The position numbers and the translations under genes were made by a program. The notes under the pieces were generated by a model. That model saw nothing but the letters and a program-made list of their open reading frames with translations. It had not been told where the DNA came from and searched no databases. DNA of 64,000 nt from positions 744,001 to 808,000 of the forward strand of contig NZ_JACCCV010000001.1 in the NCBI RefSeq assembly GCF_013410115.1. Reading direction: 5' to 3'. This stretch comes from Tunturiibacter gelidiferens (GTDB taxonomy: Bacteria > Acidobacteriota > Terriglobia > Terriglobales > Acidobacteriaceae). Positions 27,192-35,720 of the stretch are shown here, piece after piece; positions within the stretch are counted from its first letter, which is position 1, and each line of letters begins with the position of its first letter.

Positions 27192-29207
27192 ATGGCGGAT
27201 GAGCGGGTTGTAGGGATTGATTTGGGTACGACGAACTCCCTGGTGGCGTTTATGGAGCGTGGTACGCCGGTGGTGATTCCCGGCGAGGACGGTGAACGCC
27301 TGGTGCCGTCGGTGGTGGCGTGGACCGATAGTGGTGTGGTGGTGGGGAATGCGGCGCGGGGGACGCTGATGGCGGACTCGGCGAGCGCGGTGTACTCGGC
27401 TAAACGATTGATGGGAAGAGATATCGAGGATGTGCAGGGGGAGTTGAAGCTGTTTCCGTTCAAGCTGGCGGAGGGGTTGCGGCCGGGTGAGGTGTTGAAG
27501 GTGAGCGTGGGCGGATTGATGCTGACGCCGCCGGAGATCTCGGCCTATGTGCTGCAGCAGTTAAAGAAGAATGCTGAGAGATTTTTTGGCGGGCCGGTGA
27601 CGAAGGCAGTGATTACGGTTCCGGCTTACTTCAACGATGCGCAACGGCAGGCCACGAAGGATGCGGGGCGGATTGCGGGGCTTGAGGTGCTGCGGCTGGT
27701 GAATGAGCCTACTGCGGCGGCGCTGGCTTATGGATTGGATAAGAACAAAGATGGACTGATTGCGGTGTATGACTTTGGTGGCGGGACGTTCGATGTATCG
27801 ATTCTGAAGCTGCATGAGGGGATCTTTGAGGTGGTCGCGACGGGTGGGGATACGCACCTGGGTGGCGACGATATCGACAACCTGATGATTGCGATTGCGC
27901 TGGATGATATTGCCGGGGATCTGGGTGTGGATGTTCGCGGGAACGGCGAGGTGGTGCAGGCGATTCGTAAGGCTGTGATCGATGCGAAGATTCTGCTGTC
28001 GATTGCGGACAACGCGACGTTGAATGTTGAGCTGCCGGATGGGAAGAGGTATCTGCGGCAGATCTCGCGGGAGCAGTTTGAAGGTTTGATTGCCGGCGTG
28101 ATTGCGCGGACGGCGGGGCCTTGCAAGCAGGCGCTGAAAGATGCGGGATTGAGTGCGGCGCAGATTGATGAGGTTGTACTGGTGGGTGGGTCTACGCGGA
28201 TTCCTGCGGTGCGGTCGCTGGTGGATGATCTGTTTGAGATGAAGGCGCGGGGGAAGAAGCCGCATACGGAGTTGAATCCGGATGAGGTGGTGGCGCTGGG
28301 GGCGGCGGTGCAGGCGCAGATTCTGGCGGGCGGGGCTGTGTCGGGATCGGGGCTTGAGGATCTGTTGCTGCTGGATGTGACGCCGTTGTCGCTTGGGATT
28401 GAGGCGCTGGGCGGTGTGGTGGCGAAGATTATTCAACGGAACTCGACGATTCCGGCGAGCGCGACGGAGCACTTTACGACGGGCGTGGATGGGCAGACGA
28501 ATGTTGCGATCCATGTGGTGCAGGGGGAGCGGGAGTTGGCGAAGGATTGCAGGTCACTGGCGCGGTTTGATCTGAAGGGGATTCCGCCGATGGTGGCGGG
28601 GCTGCCGCGTATCGAGGTGAAGTTTCTGATCGATGCGAATGGAATTCTGCATGTGAGTGCGCGCGAGCAGAGGAGTGGAAAAGAGGCTGAGGTTGAGGTG
28701 AAGCCAACTTATGGGCTCACCGATGAGCAGGTGGAGACGATGATTCTGGATTCGTTCGATAACGCGGAGACCGATATCCAGGAGCGGCAGACGATCGAGG
28801 CGAAGAATGAGGCTGAGACGATTCTGACTGCGGTGAAGAAAGGGAAGGGTCATGCTGCGTGGCAGATGCTGACGAGCGTGGAGATAGAGAAGATTGCAAC
28901 GGAGGTTTCGTTCCTGGAGGCTGCAGTGCAGGGCGGCGAGTACAAGGTGATTCGCAACGGGATCGAGCGGCTGGATACGGCGACGCGGCGATTTGCGGAG
29001 TTGATGATGGATACCGCGGTCTCGGGCGCGATGCAGGGCAAGACGATGGAGGCTGCAGGTGAGAGCATAGGAGAGGGGCCTACGGCTCCGCATCCCTTTG
29101 CGAAGGCGCAGGTGAGCAGCTCGCGTATAGACGCTGATGCTGAGGCGAAGAAGATTGAAGAATCAATTCATGATGAGGCTACGGCCGGAGAGTCGACGGA
29201 AGACTGA
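27192..29207 (+). CDS. hscA: Fe-S assembly Hsp70 chaperone HscA
   Basis: HscA is the specialised Hsp70 that, with HscB, releases clusters from IscU. The N-terminal ATPase domain (about residues 1-370) shows GIDLGTTNS and VYDFGGGTFD, and the substrate-binding domain follows. At 671 residues it is longer than E. coli HscA (616), with an acidic C-terminal tail. Assignment to HscA rather than DnaK rests on the downstream ferredoxin, the sequence style, and the LPPVK motif in the local IscU. It is separated from hscB by about 8 kb. The fdx start is 3 bases after its stop. Confidence 0.9.
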   Translation: MADERVVGIDLGTTNSLVAFMERGTPVVIPGEDGERLVPSVVAWTDSGVVVGNAARGTLMADSASAVYSAKRLMGRDIEDVQGELKLFPFKLAEGLRPGEVLKVSVGGLMLTPPEISAYVLQQLKKNAERFFGGPVTKAVITVPAYFNDAQRQATKDAGRIAGLEVLRLVNEPTAAALAYGLDKNKDGLIAVYDFGGGTFDVSILKLHEGIFEVVATGGDTHLGGDDIDNLMIAIALDDIAGDLGVDVRGNGEVVQAIRKAVIDAKILLSIADNATLNVELPDGKRYLRQISREQFEGLIAGVIARTAGPCKQALKDAGLSAAQIDEVVLVGGSTRIPAVRSLVDDLFEMKARGKKPHTELNPDEVVALGAAVQAQILAGGAVSGSGLEDLLLLDVTPLSLGIEALGGVVAKIIQRNSTIPASATEHFTTGVDGQTNVAIHVVQGERELAKDCRSLARFDLKGIPPMVAGLPRIEVKFLIDANGILHVSAREQRSGKEAEVEVKPTYGLTDEQVETMILDSFDNAETDIQERQTIEAKNEAETILTAVKKGKGHAAWQMLTSVEIEKIATEVSFLEAAVQGGEYKVIRNGIERLDTATRRFAELMMDTAVSGAMQGKTMEAAGESIGEGPTAPHPFAKAQVSSSRIDADAEAKKIEESIHDEATAGESTED

Positions 29208-29210
29208 ACA

Positions 29211-29645
29211 ATGAGTGAGACGAAGAAGGTTGCTGAAGCTGTGGATCTGTCGAAGCCTGCGGGCGAGGGGATGGTTCGCGTGACATTTTTACCTGAGGGC
29301 AGAACGGTGGAGTTCCCGTTCGATACGCTGCCGTATGAAGGACATGGCCTGCCGATGTCGTTTCTGGATGTGGCGGAGAACTATGACATCTTTCTGGATC
29401 ATGCGTGCGGTGGAGTTTGTGCTTGTACGACGTGCCATCTTCATGTGAAGGAAGGCGCGCAGGGGATTAGCGAGGCGGAGGATCTGGAGCTGGACCGGAT
29501 GGAGACGGCGGCGGATATTCAGCTGAACTCGCGGCTGGGATGCCAGGCGGTGATTGAAAAGCCGGGAACGTATGTGGTGGAGATTCCGAAGTGGAACAGG
29601 AATTATGTGCAGGAAGGTAAGCCTTCGCATGGACCTGGTGCTTAG
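29211..29645 (+). CDS. fdx: [2Fe-2S] ferredoxin of the ISC system
   Basis: This adrenodoxin-type ferredoxin of 144 residues has its cluster ligands at C66, C72, C75 and C111 (C-x5-C-x2-C pattern, CACTTCH), plus the extra Cys70 also seen in E. coli Fdx. It supplies electrons for cluster assembly on IscU. It follows hscA by 3 bases, as in the classical operon. Its N-terminal extension of about 20 residues is unusual for the family. Confidence 0.94.
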   Translation: MSETKKVAEAVDLSKPAGEGMVRVTFLPEGRTVEFPFDTLPYEGHGLPMSFLDVAENYDIFLDHACGGVCACTTCHLHVKEGAQGISEAEDLELDRMETAADIQLNSRLGCQAVIEKPGTYVVEIPKWNRNYVQEGKPSHGPGA

Positions 29646-29665
29646 GATTTCCTGACGGTCTCTCG

Positions 29666-30094
29666 TTACCGTGGCTTATGGGATCGCGGGTCCAATTGAC
29701 GGTTGTATTCGGCGCTGTCGAAGCGGCCTTGCGAGGAAGCAATGAGTTCATCGGAGTCGATCTGCCAGGTCTCGGAGCCGCTGATGCGAACCGGCTGCCC
29801 GGTGCCTCCGGGGCCTGTGTTGTTTCCTGTGAGAGTCCAGTGGTAGATGACTTGGTCGTCCTGGATGCTTAGGTCGTCCATGACGATGCGCAGATCGGGG
29901 AAAGCGACCATGAAGGATTGAGCTACTTCCGCGATTGCGGTTCTTCCGACTGCAGGCGCGCCGTCGTTGATGCGGAGTGAGCCGTTCGCTGCAAAGAAGG
30001 CAGCGACGCTTGCGGCATCCTGGCTGCACCAGGCGTCGGTATAACGCGCTGCAAAGTCTCGCAGCTCGGATGGATCGGCTGGCATGGACTCCAA
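29666..30094 (-). CDS. NTF2-like (SnoaL/ester-cyclase-type) protein
   Basis: This 142-residue protein has the NTF2-like cone fold. An N-terminal helix is followed by WCSQDAASVAAFFAANGSLRIND, a segment typical of SnoaL-like proteins. It then has VAQSFMVAFPDLRIVMDDL, common in predicted ester cyclases and polyketide-cyclase-like proteins. Members bind small hydrophobic molecules or act as isomerases; no pathway context exists. It is convergent with fdx (20 bases between the stops). Confidence 0.8.
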   Translation of the reverse strand: MESMPADPSELRDFAARYTDAWCSQDAASVAAFFAANGSLRINDGAPAVGRTAIAEVAQSFMVAFPDLRIVMDDLSIQDDQVIYHWTLTGNNTGPGGTGQPVRISGSETWQIDSDELIASSQGRFDSAEYNRQLDPRSHKPR

Positions 30095-30126
30095 TTGTAT
30101 CGGTGAGGCCGTGAGAGCGATGATGG

Positions 30127-31206
30127 CTACGCGGGGAGGATTCCGTATTTTGCTTCGAGGAACTGTTGCAGGTCTTCAGGGAGGGAGGATGTCAGTTCCT
30201 GCCAGGTTAGGAGCTTCAGGCGCCAGGCGAAGCTGGGGTAGTGGACGGCGGAGAGGATGGAGTACCAGATCGCGATGAGGTCGCGGCGGCGGGCGTCGCA
30301 GAGGACGCAGAAGGAAGCGTCGGAGGCGAAGGCGGCGAGGACGTTGCGAATGAGCTGGTAGCCCTGAATGACGGTGCGGGAACGCGCAGAGACTGTGGGT
30401 GGGAGTAGGTTGGGCGACGGCTCTTCGAGGTCGGAGAAATCCTCTGCCGACGGTTGCGTTGGTGTCGTCATAATTTTGCTGGGCAGGCGCTCGACGGCGA
30501 AGATGGTTTCGAGATCACGGTAGCGCTCGATGAGGCGTGGGCTTGCGGTCTGGAAGTTGGATTCGGTGAGCTTGGCTTCGATGAAGAGAGCGCCTAGCTG
30601 GAGGTCGATCTCGGTGCGGTCTTTGAGATGATGCTCTTCTTCGATTTGCGATGAGGGCGCGGAGAGACTGATGTCGCTGAAGAGTGCGGATGAAATTGCT
30701 TGTTGTTTAGTGGGGCGCGTTGTTTTGTTTCTGCGAGCCGGAAATCTCTTCAGCGGAACGCCGGGGTGAACGCCGAAGTTGGGTTGAGTGTCTGAGGGGA
30801 CGCCCAGAAGATTCGCGACGGCGGGGTTGAGGTGGCAGTTGGAGAAGACGGCGGGGTGGCAGAAGATGTTCATCAGGAGAGCGTCGGAGCTGTTGGCGCA
30901 GTCGAGCTCCATCCATTGCCAGTCGGCTGTTGCGCGAACGCGGCGGTGGGCGGTGTGGGCTTTGGTGAGGCGACGGGACCAGGCGGGGTTGGCACAGATG
31001 GCAGCGTAGCTGGCGGGATGGAAGTTGCCGTGGCGGGACTGCTTGGCTTGCTCTTCATGGCCGAAGAGGATGCTGGGTTCGGTGCCGGTGGTCTGGTCGT
31101 GCGGGAGGCCGCTGTTGATGGCGAGGTGTTGGGCGCGGGCGTTCAGGTCGCGGCGTAGGAGCGAGGCGGACCACGGTGTTGGAGGGGTTTGGCGGTTGTG
31201 CGTCAT
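30127..31206 (-). CDS. Putative PD-(D/E)XK endonuclease-like protein
   Basis: This protein of about 359 residues has a nuclease-like core. Asp201 in TEIDLQ is followed by FIEAK (E210, K212), giving the D-x8-E-x-K arrangement of PD-(D/E)XK nucleases. An upstream Glu (E100) stands in MELDCANSSDALLMN, resembling the SSQA-containing helix of the PGN_0703-type group of putative restriction endonucleases. No methyltransferase lies beside it. The frame opens at a TTG 19 codons upstream; the ATG ending at 31206 is preferred, though neither has a good ribosome binding site. It lies between fdx and iscX on the opposite strand. The assignment is by motif only. Confidence 0.55.
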   Translation of the reverse strand: MTHNRQTPPTPWSASLLRRDLNARAQHLAINSGLPHDQTTGTEPSILFGHEEQAKQSRHGNFHPASYAAICANPAWSRRLTKAHTAHRRVRATADWQWMELDCANSSDALLMNIFCHPAVFSNCHLNPAVANLLGVPSDTQPNFGVHPGVPLKRFPARRNKTTRPTKQQAISSALFSDISLSAPSSQIEEEHHLKDRTEIDLQLGALFIEAKLTESNFQTASPRLIERYRDLETIFAVERLPSKIMTTPTQPSAEDFSDLEEPSPNLLPPTVSARSRTVIQGYQLIRNVLAAFASDASFCVLCDARRRDLIAIWYSILSAVHYPSFAWRLKLLTWQELTSSLPEDLQQFLEAKYGILPA

Positions 31207-31285
31207 AAAACTGTCGCAGGTTTTCTTGTAGTCTTTGGTGTGGCGGCGATTTTTGCTGCTCAAAGCTATTTTATCGGGGGATGTT

Positions 31286-31501
31286 ATGGCGGTTGAGTTT
31301 GATTGGACGGACGCGGAAGAGATTGGGATTCAGTTGCAGGAGAAGTATCCGGAGATTGAGCCGTATTCGGTGCGATTCACGGATCTGCATAAATATGTGA
31401 CGGGGCTTCCGGGATTTGTGGGTGATCCGGCTAAGTCGAATGAAGGGATTCTGGAGGCGATCCAGGCGGCTTGGAATGAAGAGTATGAGGATGCGAAGTA
31501 A
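31286..31501 (+). CDS. iscX: Fe-S assembly protein IscX
   Basis: This 71-residue acidic protein matches IscX (YfhJ), the small regulator/iron-binding partner of IscS. The hallmark features are the WTDAEEIG start, the VRFTDLHKYV helix (residues 29-38) and the SNEGILEAIQAAW C-terminus. GGGGG sits 5 bases before the ATG at 31286; the frame is open a few codons further upstream. Its presence after hscA-fdx reproduces the E. coli isc gene order, but it is 1.6 kb downstream with two minus-strand genes in between. Confidence 0.93.
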   Translation: MAVEFDWTDAEEIGIQLQEKYPEIEPYSVRFTDLHKYVTGLPGFVGDPAKSNEGILEAIQAAWNEEYEDAK

Positions 31502-31598
31502 GCTTAGATCCCTTTGTTCCGCCGTGTGGTGGCGCCTTTGTGACTTGAATACCGCAAGAGTAGTTTGAGGGCCGGCTGACCCGTGGTCACAGCTTCTT

Positions 31599-33200
31599 TT
31601 ATTTGCGCCGGAGGATTTGGTTCGGGAGAGTTGAACCGACTGCCGTTAGCGTGAGGTAGGCGGTAATACCCCATGCGATAGAGGCGGTTGCAATGGTGAG
31701 AATGTCTTTTGGATGGGTGGAGACAGGCGGCAGGAAGTGTGCCGCAGCGGTGGTGGCGGCAAAGGCTAACAGCGCGGCGAGGAAGGCTCGGCCTAGCTCG
31801 GCGAATTCGAGGTGGTGTAGGTCTACCAGCCTTTTGCGGTGGAGCAGGTACGCGAGCGAAGCTGTCTGAGCGAGGATGCCGATGTCGGATGCGATTGCCA
31901 GACCTTCGAGGTTGAAGGTATGGAAGAGGGTGGCGTAGATGGGGATGGAGATCAAGGTGATGAGGGTGCCAGTGATCGCTGGGGTGCGGGTGTTGCTGGC
32001 GGCGTAGAAAGCCCGTGCATATATGCCTTGCACGGCCCAGATCGCGAGTGTGATGGCGAGGACTCTGAAGAGATGGGTAGTGGCTGCCGCATCGGTGCGG
32101 TTGAACTTGCCACCGCGGAAGAGGTCCATCAACCAGGGTGCGAGGGCGATCATCCACGCGGAGACGATCATGCCGACGGAGAAGAGACGAGAGACGGAGC
32201 GGGAGACAGAGTGGGAGAAGTCGGCGATGCGTTTTTGCTGGAAGAGCGAAGCGAAGAAAGGGAGCGAAGCCGCTCCGGCGGCGGGGCCGATGACATTGAA
32301 GGGGGCATTGAAAAGGTCTTTGGCGTTACCGATGAGGGTGATGCCACCGTCGCGGAGTGAGGCGTAGTAGTTGAGGAAGATCCCGTCGAACATGACGAGG
32401 GAGACACCGATCATGAGCGGAAGTGAGAGCTTGAGCCACTCGAGAAACGCGGGATCGCGGAAGCCAATGATGGGTCGATAGCGGAGACCTGTGCGAAAGG
32501 CTCCAAGGGAGTTGAGGACGGCGGAGCCGACGAAAGTGCCGGCAAAGACACCGATGGCGAGCGAGGTGACGCCTAACTGCCGGTGAAGGAAGACAGCGCC
32601 AAGGATGATTCCGGCGTTATAAACGATTGGGGTGAAGGCCTGGTACAGGAAGATTTTGCGGACTTGCAGGCGCGAACTCATGACACTGCCAATGAAGAAG
32701 AACAATTGCGCTGGAATGATGATGCGCGTCATGGTGGTGCAGAGGGCGACTTTTGCAGGGTCGCCGCGAAAACCTTTATTAGCGAGCAGAACATACTGAG
32801 GCGCAAAGATTTCGGCCAGCAGAACGCCGAGACCGAGGACAAGGAGCATGGTCGTAAGGATGACGGAGAGCGCGCGGTCGCCCCCTTCTTCGTCGCCGGA
32901 TTCGCGATAGCGGTTGAGGAGGGTGATGAGAGAGATGGAGGCTGCGCCACCGATGAGGAAATAGGCGAGTAGATCGGGGAGCTTAAAGGCTGCGCGGTAG
33001 GCGTCCTGCGCGACTCCGGCGCCGAAGAGGGAGTTGATGTATTTGATGCGGACGAGGGCAAGGACACCGGAGAGCACCGTGGAAAGCATGAGCAGGAGGG
33101 TAGCGGAAAAGGCGCTGTGTGTTGCGGAGGGGCGAAGGAAGGCGAATAGGTTGCGGCGGGGCGTTGTGTCGGACGAGATGGATTCTTTGTTTGCGTGCAC
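31599..33200 (-). CDS. murJ: Lipid II flippase MurJ
   Basis: This 533-residue protein with about 14 membrane segments belongs to the MOP/MurJ exporter family, which moves lipid II across the inner membrane for peptidoglycan synthesis. Family features include an N-terminal cytosolic stretch, VLALVRIKYINSLFG and the AYRAAFKLPDLLAYFLIGGA helix near residues 67-86. Conserved Arg residues line the predicted cavity. The lysR-type gene starts only 29 bases upstream on the other strand, so promoters are packed. Confidence 0.9.
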   Translation of the reverse strand: MHANKESISSDTTPRRNLFAFLRPSATHSAFSATLLLMLSTVLSGVLALVRIKYINSLFGAGVAQDAYRAAFKLPDLLAYFLIGGAASISLITLLNRYRESGDEEGGDRALSVILTTMLLVLGLGVLLAEIFAPQYVLLANKGFRGDPAKVALCTTMTRIIIPAQLFFFIGSVMSSRLQVRKIFLYQAFTPIVYNAGIILGAVFLHRQLGVTSLAIGVFAGTFVGSAVLNSLGAFRTGLRYRPIIGFRDPAFLEWLKLSLPLMIGVSLVMFDGIFLNYYASLRDGGITLIGNAKDLFNAPFNVIGPAAGAASLPFFASLFQQKRIADFSHSVSRSVSRLFSVGMIVSAWMIALAPWLMDLFRGGKFNRTDAAATTHLFRVLAITLAIWAVQGIYARAFYAASNTRTPAITGTLITLISIPIYATLFHTFNLEGLAIASDIGILAQTASLAYLLHRKRLVDLHHLEFAELGRAFLAALLAFAATTAAAHFLPPVSTHPKDILTIATASIAWGITAYLTLTAVGSTLPNQILRRK

Positions 33201-33229
33201 GGGTTGAATTGATTTTATCGGGTGGGCTT

Positions 33230-34192
33230 ATGCTGATGGGTGGCGGGGCTGGTTCGCGGCGAGGAGAGGGTTTGGAGAACTTTCGGTTGCGGGTGTTTCG
33301 GGCGGTCGCGGAGGAGATGAGCTTTCGTAAGGCGGCGGAGGTGCTGCATCTGAGCCAGCCGGCTGTAAGTCAGCATGTGCATGCGCTCGAGGAGGAGGCC
33401 GGCGTGCAGTTGTTCGACCGGGCGAGAGGCGCGGGGCATGGGAGCCAGATCTCATTGACCGAAGCAGGGCGGGTGTTGCTTGGATATGCGAATGCCGCGG
33501 CGGAGATGATGGTGGAGGCGCAACGGACGTTGGCGGCGCTGAATGATGAGGCGGATGGTCCGTTGCGGCTTGGAGCATCGACGACGGTGGCGCAGTATTT
33601 GTTGCCGCGGATTCTTGGGGCGTTTTTGAAGCAGTATCCGCAGGTGAAGCTTTCGCTGGTGAGTGGAAATACTGAGCAGATTGTGGAGGCGGTGGCGGAG
33701 AAGAAGGTTGCGCTGGGAATTATTGAGGGGCCGGCGATGCGGCGGGACGTGAAGACGGAGCGAATGGCGCAGGATGAGATGGTGCTGATTGTGAGTCCAA
33801 ATCACCCGTGGGCGCTGAGGAAGGGAAGGGCGATTGAGGGGGCGGAACTGGCGAAGGCGCCGCTGCTGCTTCGGGAGCGGGGTTCGGGTTCGCGGCGGGT
33901 GGTGGAGCGGGCGTTGAAGAAGATGGGGCTGCCGCTGCGGTCGTTGCAGGTGGCGGTGGAGCTGGATTCGACGGAGTCGATTCTCTCCGGGGTGGAGGCG
34001 GAGCTGGGAGTGGGCTTTGTGTCGCTGTGGGCGCTGGGAAAGGCTTTGCGGCTAGGCACGGTGAGGGTGGTTGCGGTGAAAGGGCTGGAGATGCGGCGGG
34101 ATTTCAGCTTCGTTCGGCTTGCAGGTGCTGAGATAACGGGTGCTGCGGCAGCGTTTCAGCGATTTGCGATGGGAAGGGTCGACCCAAAATAG
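33230..34192 (+). CDS. LysR family regulator (YeiE-like)
   Basis: This 320-residue LysR-type regulator has a winged helix-turn-helix (about residues 18-75, SFRKAAEVLHLSQPAVSQHV) and a C-terminal periplasmic-binding-protein-like ligand domain (about 95-315). The frame is open upstream into murJ, but the ATG at 33230 gives the normal N-terminus. The target is very likely the adjacent yeiH: a perfect palindrome with the T-N11-A LysR box lies between the genes. In E. coli the LysR protein YeiE sits next to yeiH in the same way. Confidence 0.88.
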   Translation: MLMGGGAGSRRGEGLENFRLRVFRAVAEEMSFRKAAEVLHLSQPAVSQHVHALEEEAGVQLFDRARGAGHGSQISLTEAGRVLLGYANAAAEMMVEAQRTLAALNDEADGPLRLGASTTVAQYLLPRILGAFLKQYPQVKLSLVSGNTEQIVEAVAEKKVALGIIEGPAMRRDVKTERMAQDEMVLIVSPNHPWALRKGRAIEGAELAKAPLLLRERGSGSRRVVERALKKMGLPLRSLQVAVELDSTESILSGVEAELGVGFVSLWALGKALRLGTVRVVAVKGLEMRRDFSFVRLAGAEITGAAAAFQRFAMGRVDPK

Positions 34193-34203
34193 CTGATGTG
34201 GCT

Positions 34204-34220
34204 GATAAGTAATACTTATC
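34204..34220. promoter_or_regulatory. LysR-type operator palindrome
   Basis: GATAAGTA-A-TACTTATC is a 17-base perfect palindrome containing the T-N11-A core bound by LysR-type regulators. It lies 12 bases after the lysR stop and about 54 bases before the yeiH ATG, the expected location for activation or repression of yeiH. Confidence 0.65.
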
Positions 34221-34274
34221 GTTGATTGGAAAGTACGTCTCGACCGGTGGTTGGGAGACGCGCATGCTTTAAGC

Positions 34275-35210
34275 ATGTGGAAGAAGAATCTTTTTTATAT
34301 CGGAATTATTGTTTCGGCGAGCGGGTTGATCGGGCCTCCGCTCGCGTTGGCCGCGGGGCTCGCGTTTGGCCTGAGTACGGTGCATACGTTTCATGGAGAG
34401 GGACGGAACCTGTCGAAGTTTCTATTGCAGGCTGCGGTGGTCTGCCTGGGATTCGGGATGAACCTGAAGGAGGTCGTGCACGCGGGTGCGTCGGGGTTCA
34501 TGTATACGGCGATCAGCATCACGTTTGCTCTGGTGCTGGGCGTTGCGCTGGGTAAGCTGCTGCAGGTGGGAAAGACGCAATCGCTGCTGATCAGCTTTGG
34601 GACGGCGATATGCGGAGGGAGCGCGATTGCAGCCATGGGGCCGGTGCTGAATGCGAATGAAGAGGAGATGGCGGTTTCGTTGGGCACGGTGTTTGTGCTG
34701 AACTCGGTAGCGCTGCTGGTGTTTCCGTTGATTGGGCACTTGATGAACTTCTCGCAGACGCAGTTTGGATTGTGGTCGGCACTGGCGATTCATGACACGA
34801 GTTCGGTGGTGGGGGCTGGCGCGAAGTATGGGCCGACGGCGCTGGCTGTAGGAACGACGGTGAAGCTGGCGCGGGCACTGTGGATTGTGCCGCTGGCGAT
34901 TGCTACGGCGATGCTGAAGAAGAGCAAGGCGAAGGTGCCGTGGCCCTGGTTCATTCTGTACTTCTGCTTTGCGGCGGTGGCGGCGAGTTATCTGCCACGG
35001 TATATGCCGCAGGCTGTGCCACTGTTTGCGGCACTCAATCGGCTGGGGCGCGCGGCTTTGACTGTGGTGTTGTTTTTGATTGGGACGGGCATCACGCGGG
35101 AGACGCTGAAGGAGGTGGGTGTCAGGCCGATGGTGCAGGGTATCGCGCTTTGGATTGTGGTGGCGAGCCTGTCGCTGTGGGCGATCCATGTGGGGTGGAT
35201 CTCGCTGTGA
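34275..35210 (+). CDS. yeiH: YeiH family putative sulfate exporter
   Basis: This membrane protein of about 311 residues has 9-10 hydrophobic segments and matches the YeiH family of putative sulfate or anion exporters. Characteristic segments are FGTAICGGSAIAA (residues 112-124) and AIHDTSSVVGAGA (near 176-188). The frame is open eight codons further upstream from a TTG, but the ATG at 34275 is chosen because GGGAG lies upstream of it. That ATG is also part of the palindrome CATGCTTTAAGCATG, which could hide the start in a small hairpin. It is controlled, by position, by the preceding LysR regulator. Confidence 0.85.
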   Translation: MWKKNLFYIGIIVSASGLIGPPLALAAGLAFGLSTVHTFHGEGRNLSKFLLQAAVVCLGFGMNLKEVVHAGASGFMYTAISITFALVLGVALGKLLQVGKTQSLLISFGTAICGGSAIAAMGPVLNANEEEMAVSLGTVFVLNSVALLVFPLIGHLMNFSQTQFGLWSALAIHDTSSVVGAGAKYGPTALAVGTTVKLARALWIVPLAIATAMLKKSKAKVPWPWFILYFCFAAVAASYLPRYMPQAVPLFAALNRLGRAALTVVLFLIGTGITRETLKEVGVRPMVQGIALWIVVASLSLWAIHVGWISL

Positions 35211-35264
35211 GGAGCTGGAGCAAATTACGAGTTGATGGAGAGGATACCGAGCGAAGGGCAAAAA

Positions 35265-35297
35265 GCAGATTCCTCCGCTTCGCTGCGGAATGACAAC
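35265..35297. repeat. Second short repeat family, copy 1
   Basis: This 33-base unit differs at one base from the unit at 46390-46422. It contains a CCGC/GCGG mini-hairpin and ends in GGAATGACAAC. It lies between yeiH and the zinc-ribbon gene. Confidence 0.65.
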
Positions 35298-35340
35298 AAA
35301 ATGAGCGGTAGAACACCTCTATAACAACAGGAAATTTGCT

Positions 35341-35718
35341 TTAGCGGTCGGTGTGTGTGGAGGCGGTGACCTTTGGTTGTTCGCCGCTTCTGTCTTTGAA
35401 GGGATCTTTCCACTGGACGGGGAGGCTGTTTCGACTGCCTCTCTTTTTTATTTTGATGCTGGAGGAGATGGAGAGCCCAGCGACTGTGAAGCTCACCAGC
35501 TGTCGCTGGCTGCAGCGGAGACAGCGTACGGGATATCTCATGAAGAGTATCTCGGTGAGGTCTTGGGAGCGAAGAGTGGATCGGCGGAAGCTCTGGCCGG
35601 AGCAGTACTGGCAACGGATGGGAGCGCCGCTGCGAGACTCAGTTCCGAGGTAGGGGGCGCGAGTCTGGGAGGAGTGTCTGCGCCGGGAACTCTGCTTTTG
35701 ATCGTCCTTAAATCTCAT
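35341..35718 (-). CDS. Zinc-ribbon hypothetical protein
   Basis: This protein of about 125 residues has two CxxC pairs (CQYC and CLRC) about 30 residues apart, framing RSTLRSQDLTEILFMRYPVRC. That is a zinc-ribbon finger with an Arg-rich surface, probably nucleic-acid or protein binding. A hydrophobic stretch follows the second pair, then a basic tail, so membrane attachment is possible. A TTG two codons upstream overlaps the merR-type stop (TTGA); either start suggests coupling with that gene. Confidence 0.65.
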   Translation of the reverse strand: MRFKDDQKQSSRRRHSSQTRAPYLGTESRSGAPIRCQYCSGQSFRRSTLRSQDLTEILFMRYPVRCLRCSQRQLVSFTVAGLSISSSIKIKKRGSRNSLPVQWKDPFKDRSGEQPKVTASTHTDR

Positions 35719-35720
35719 CT

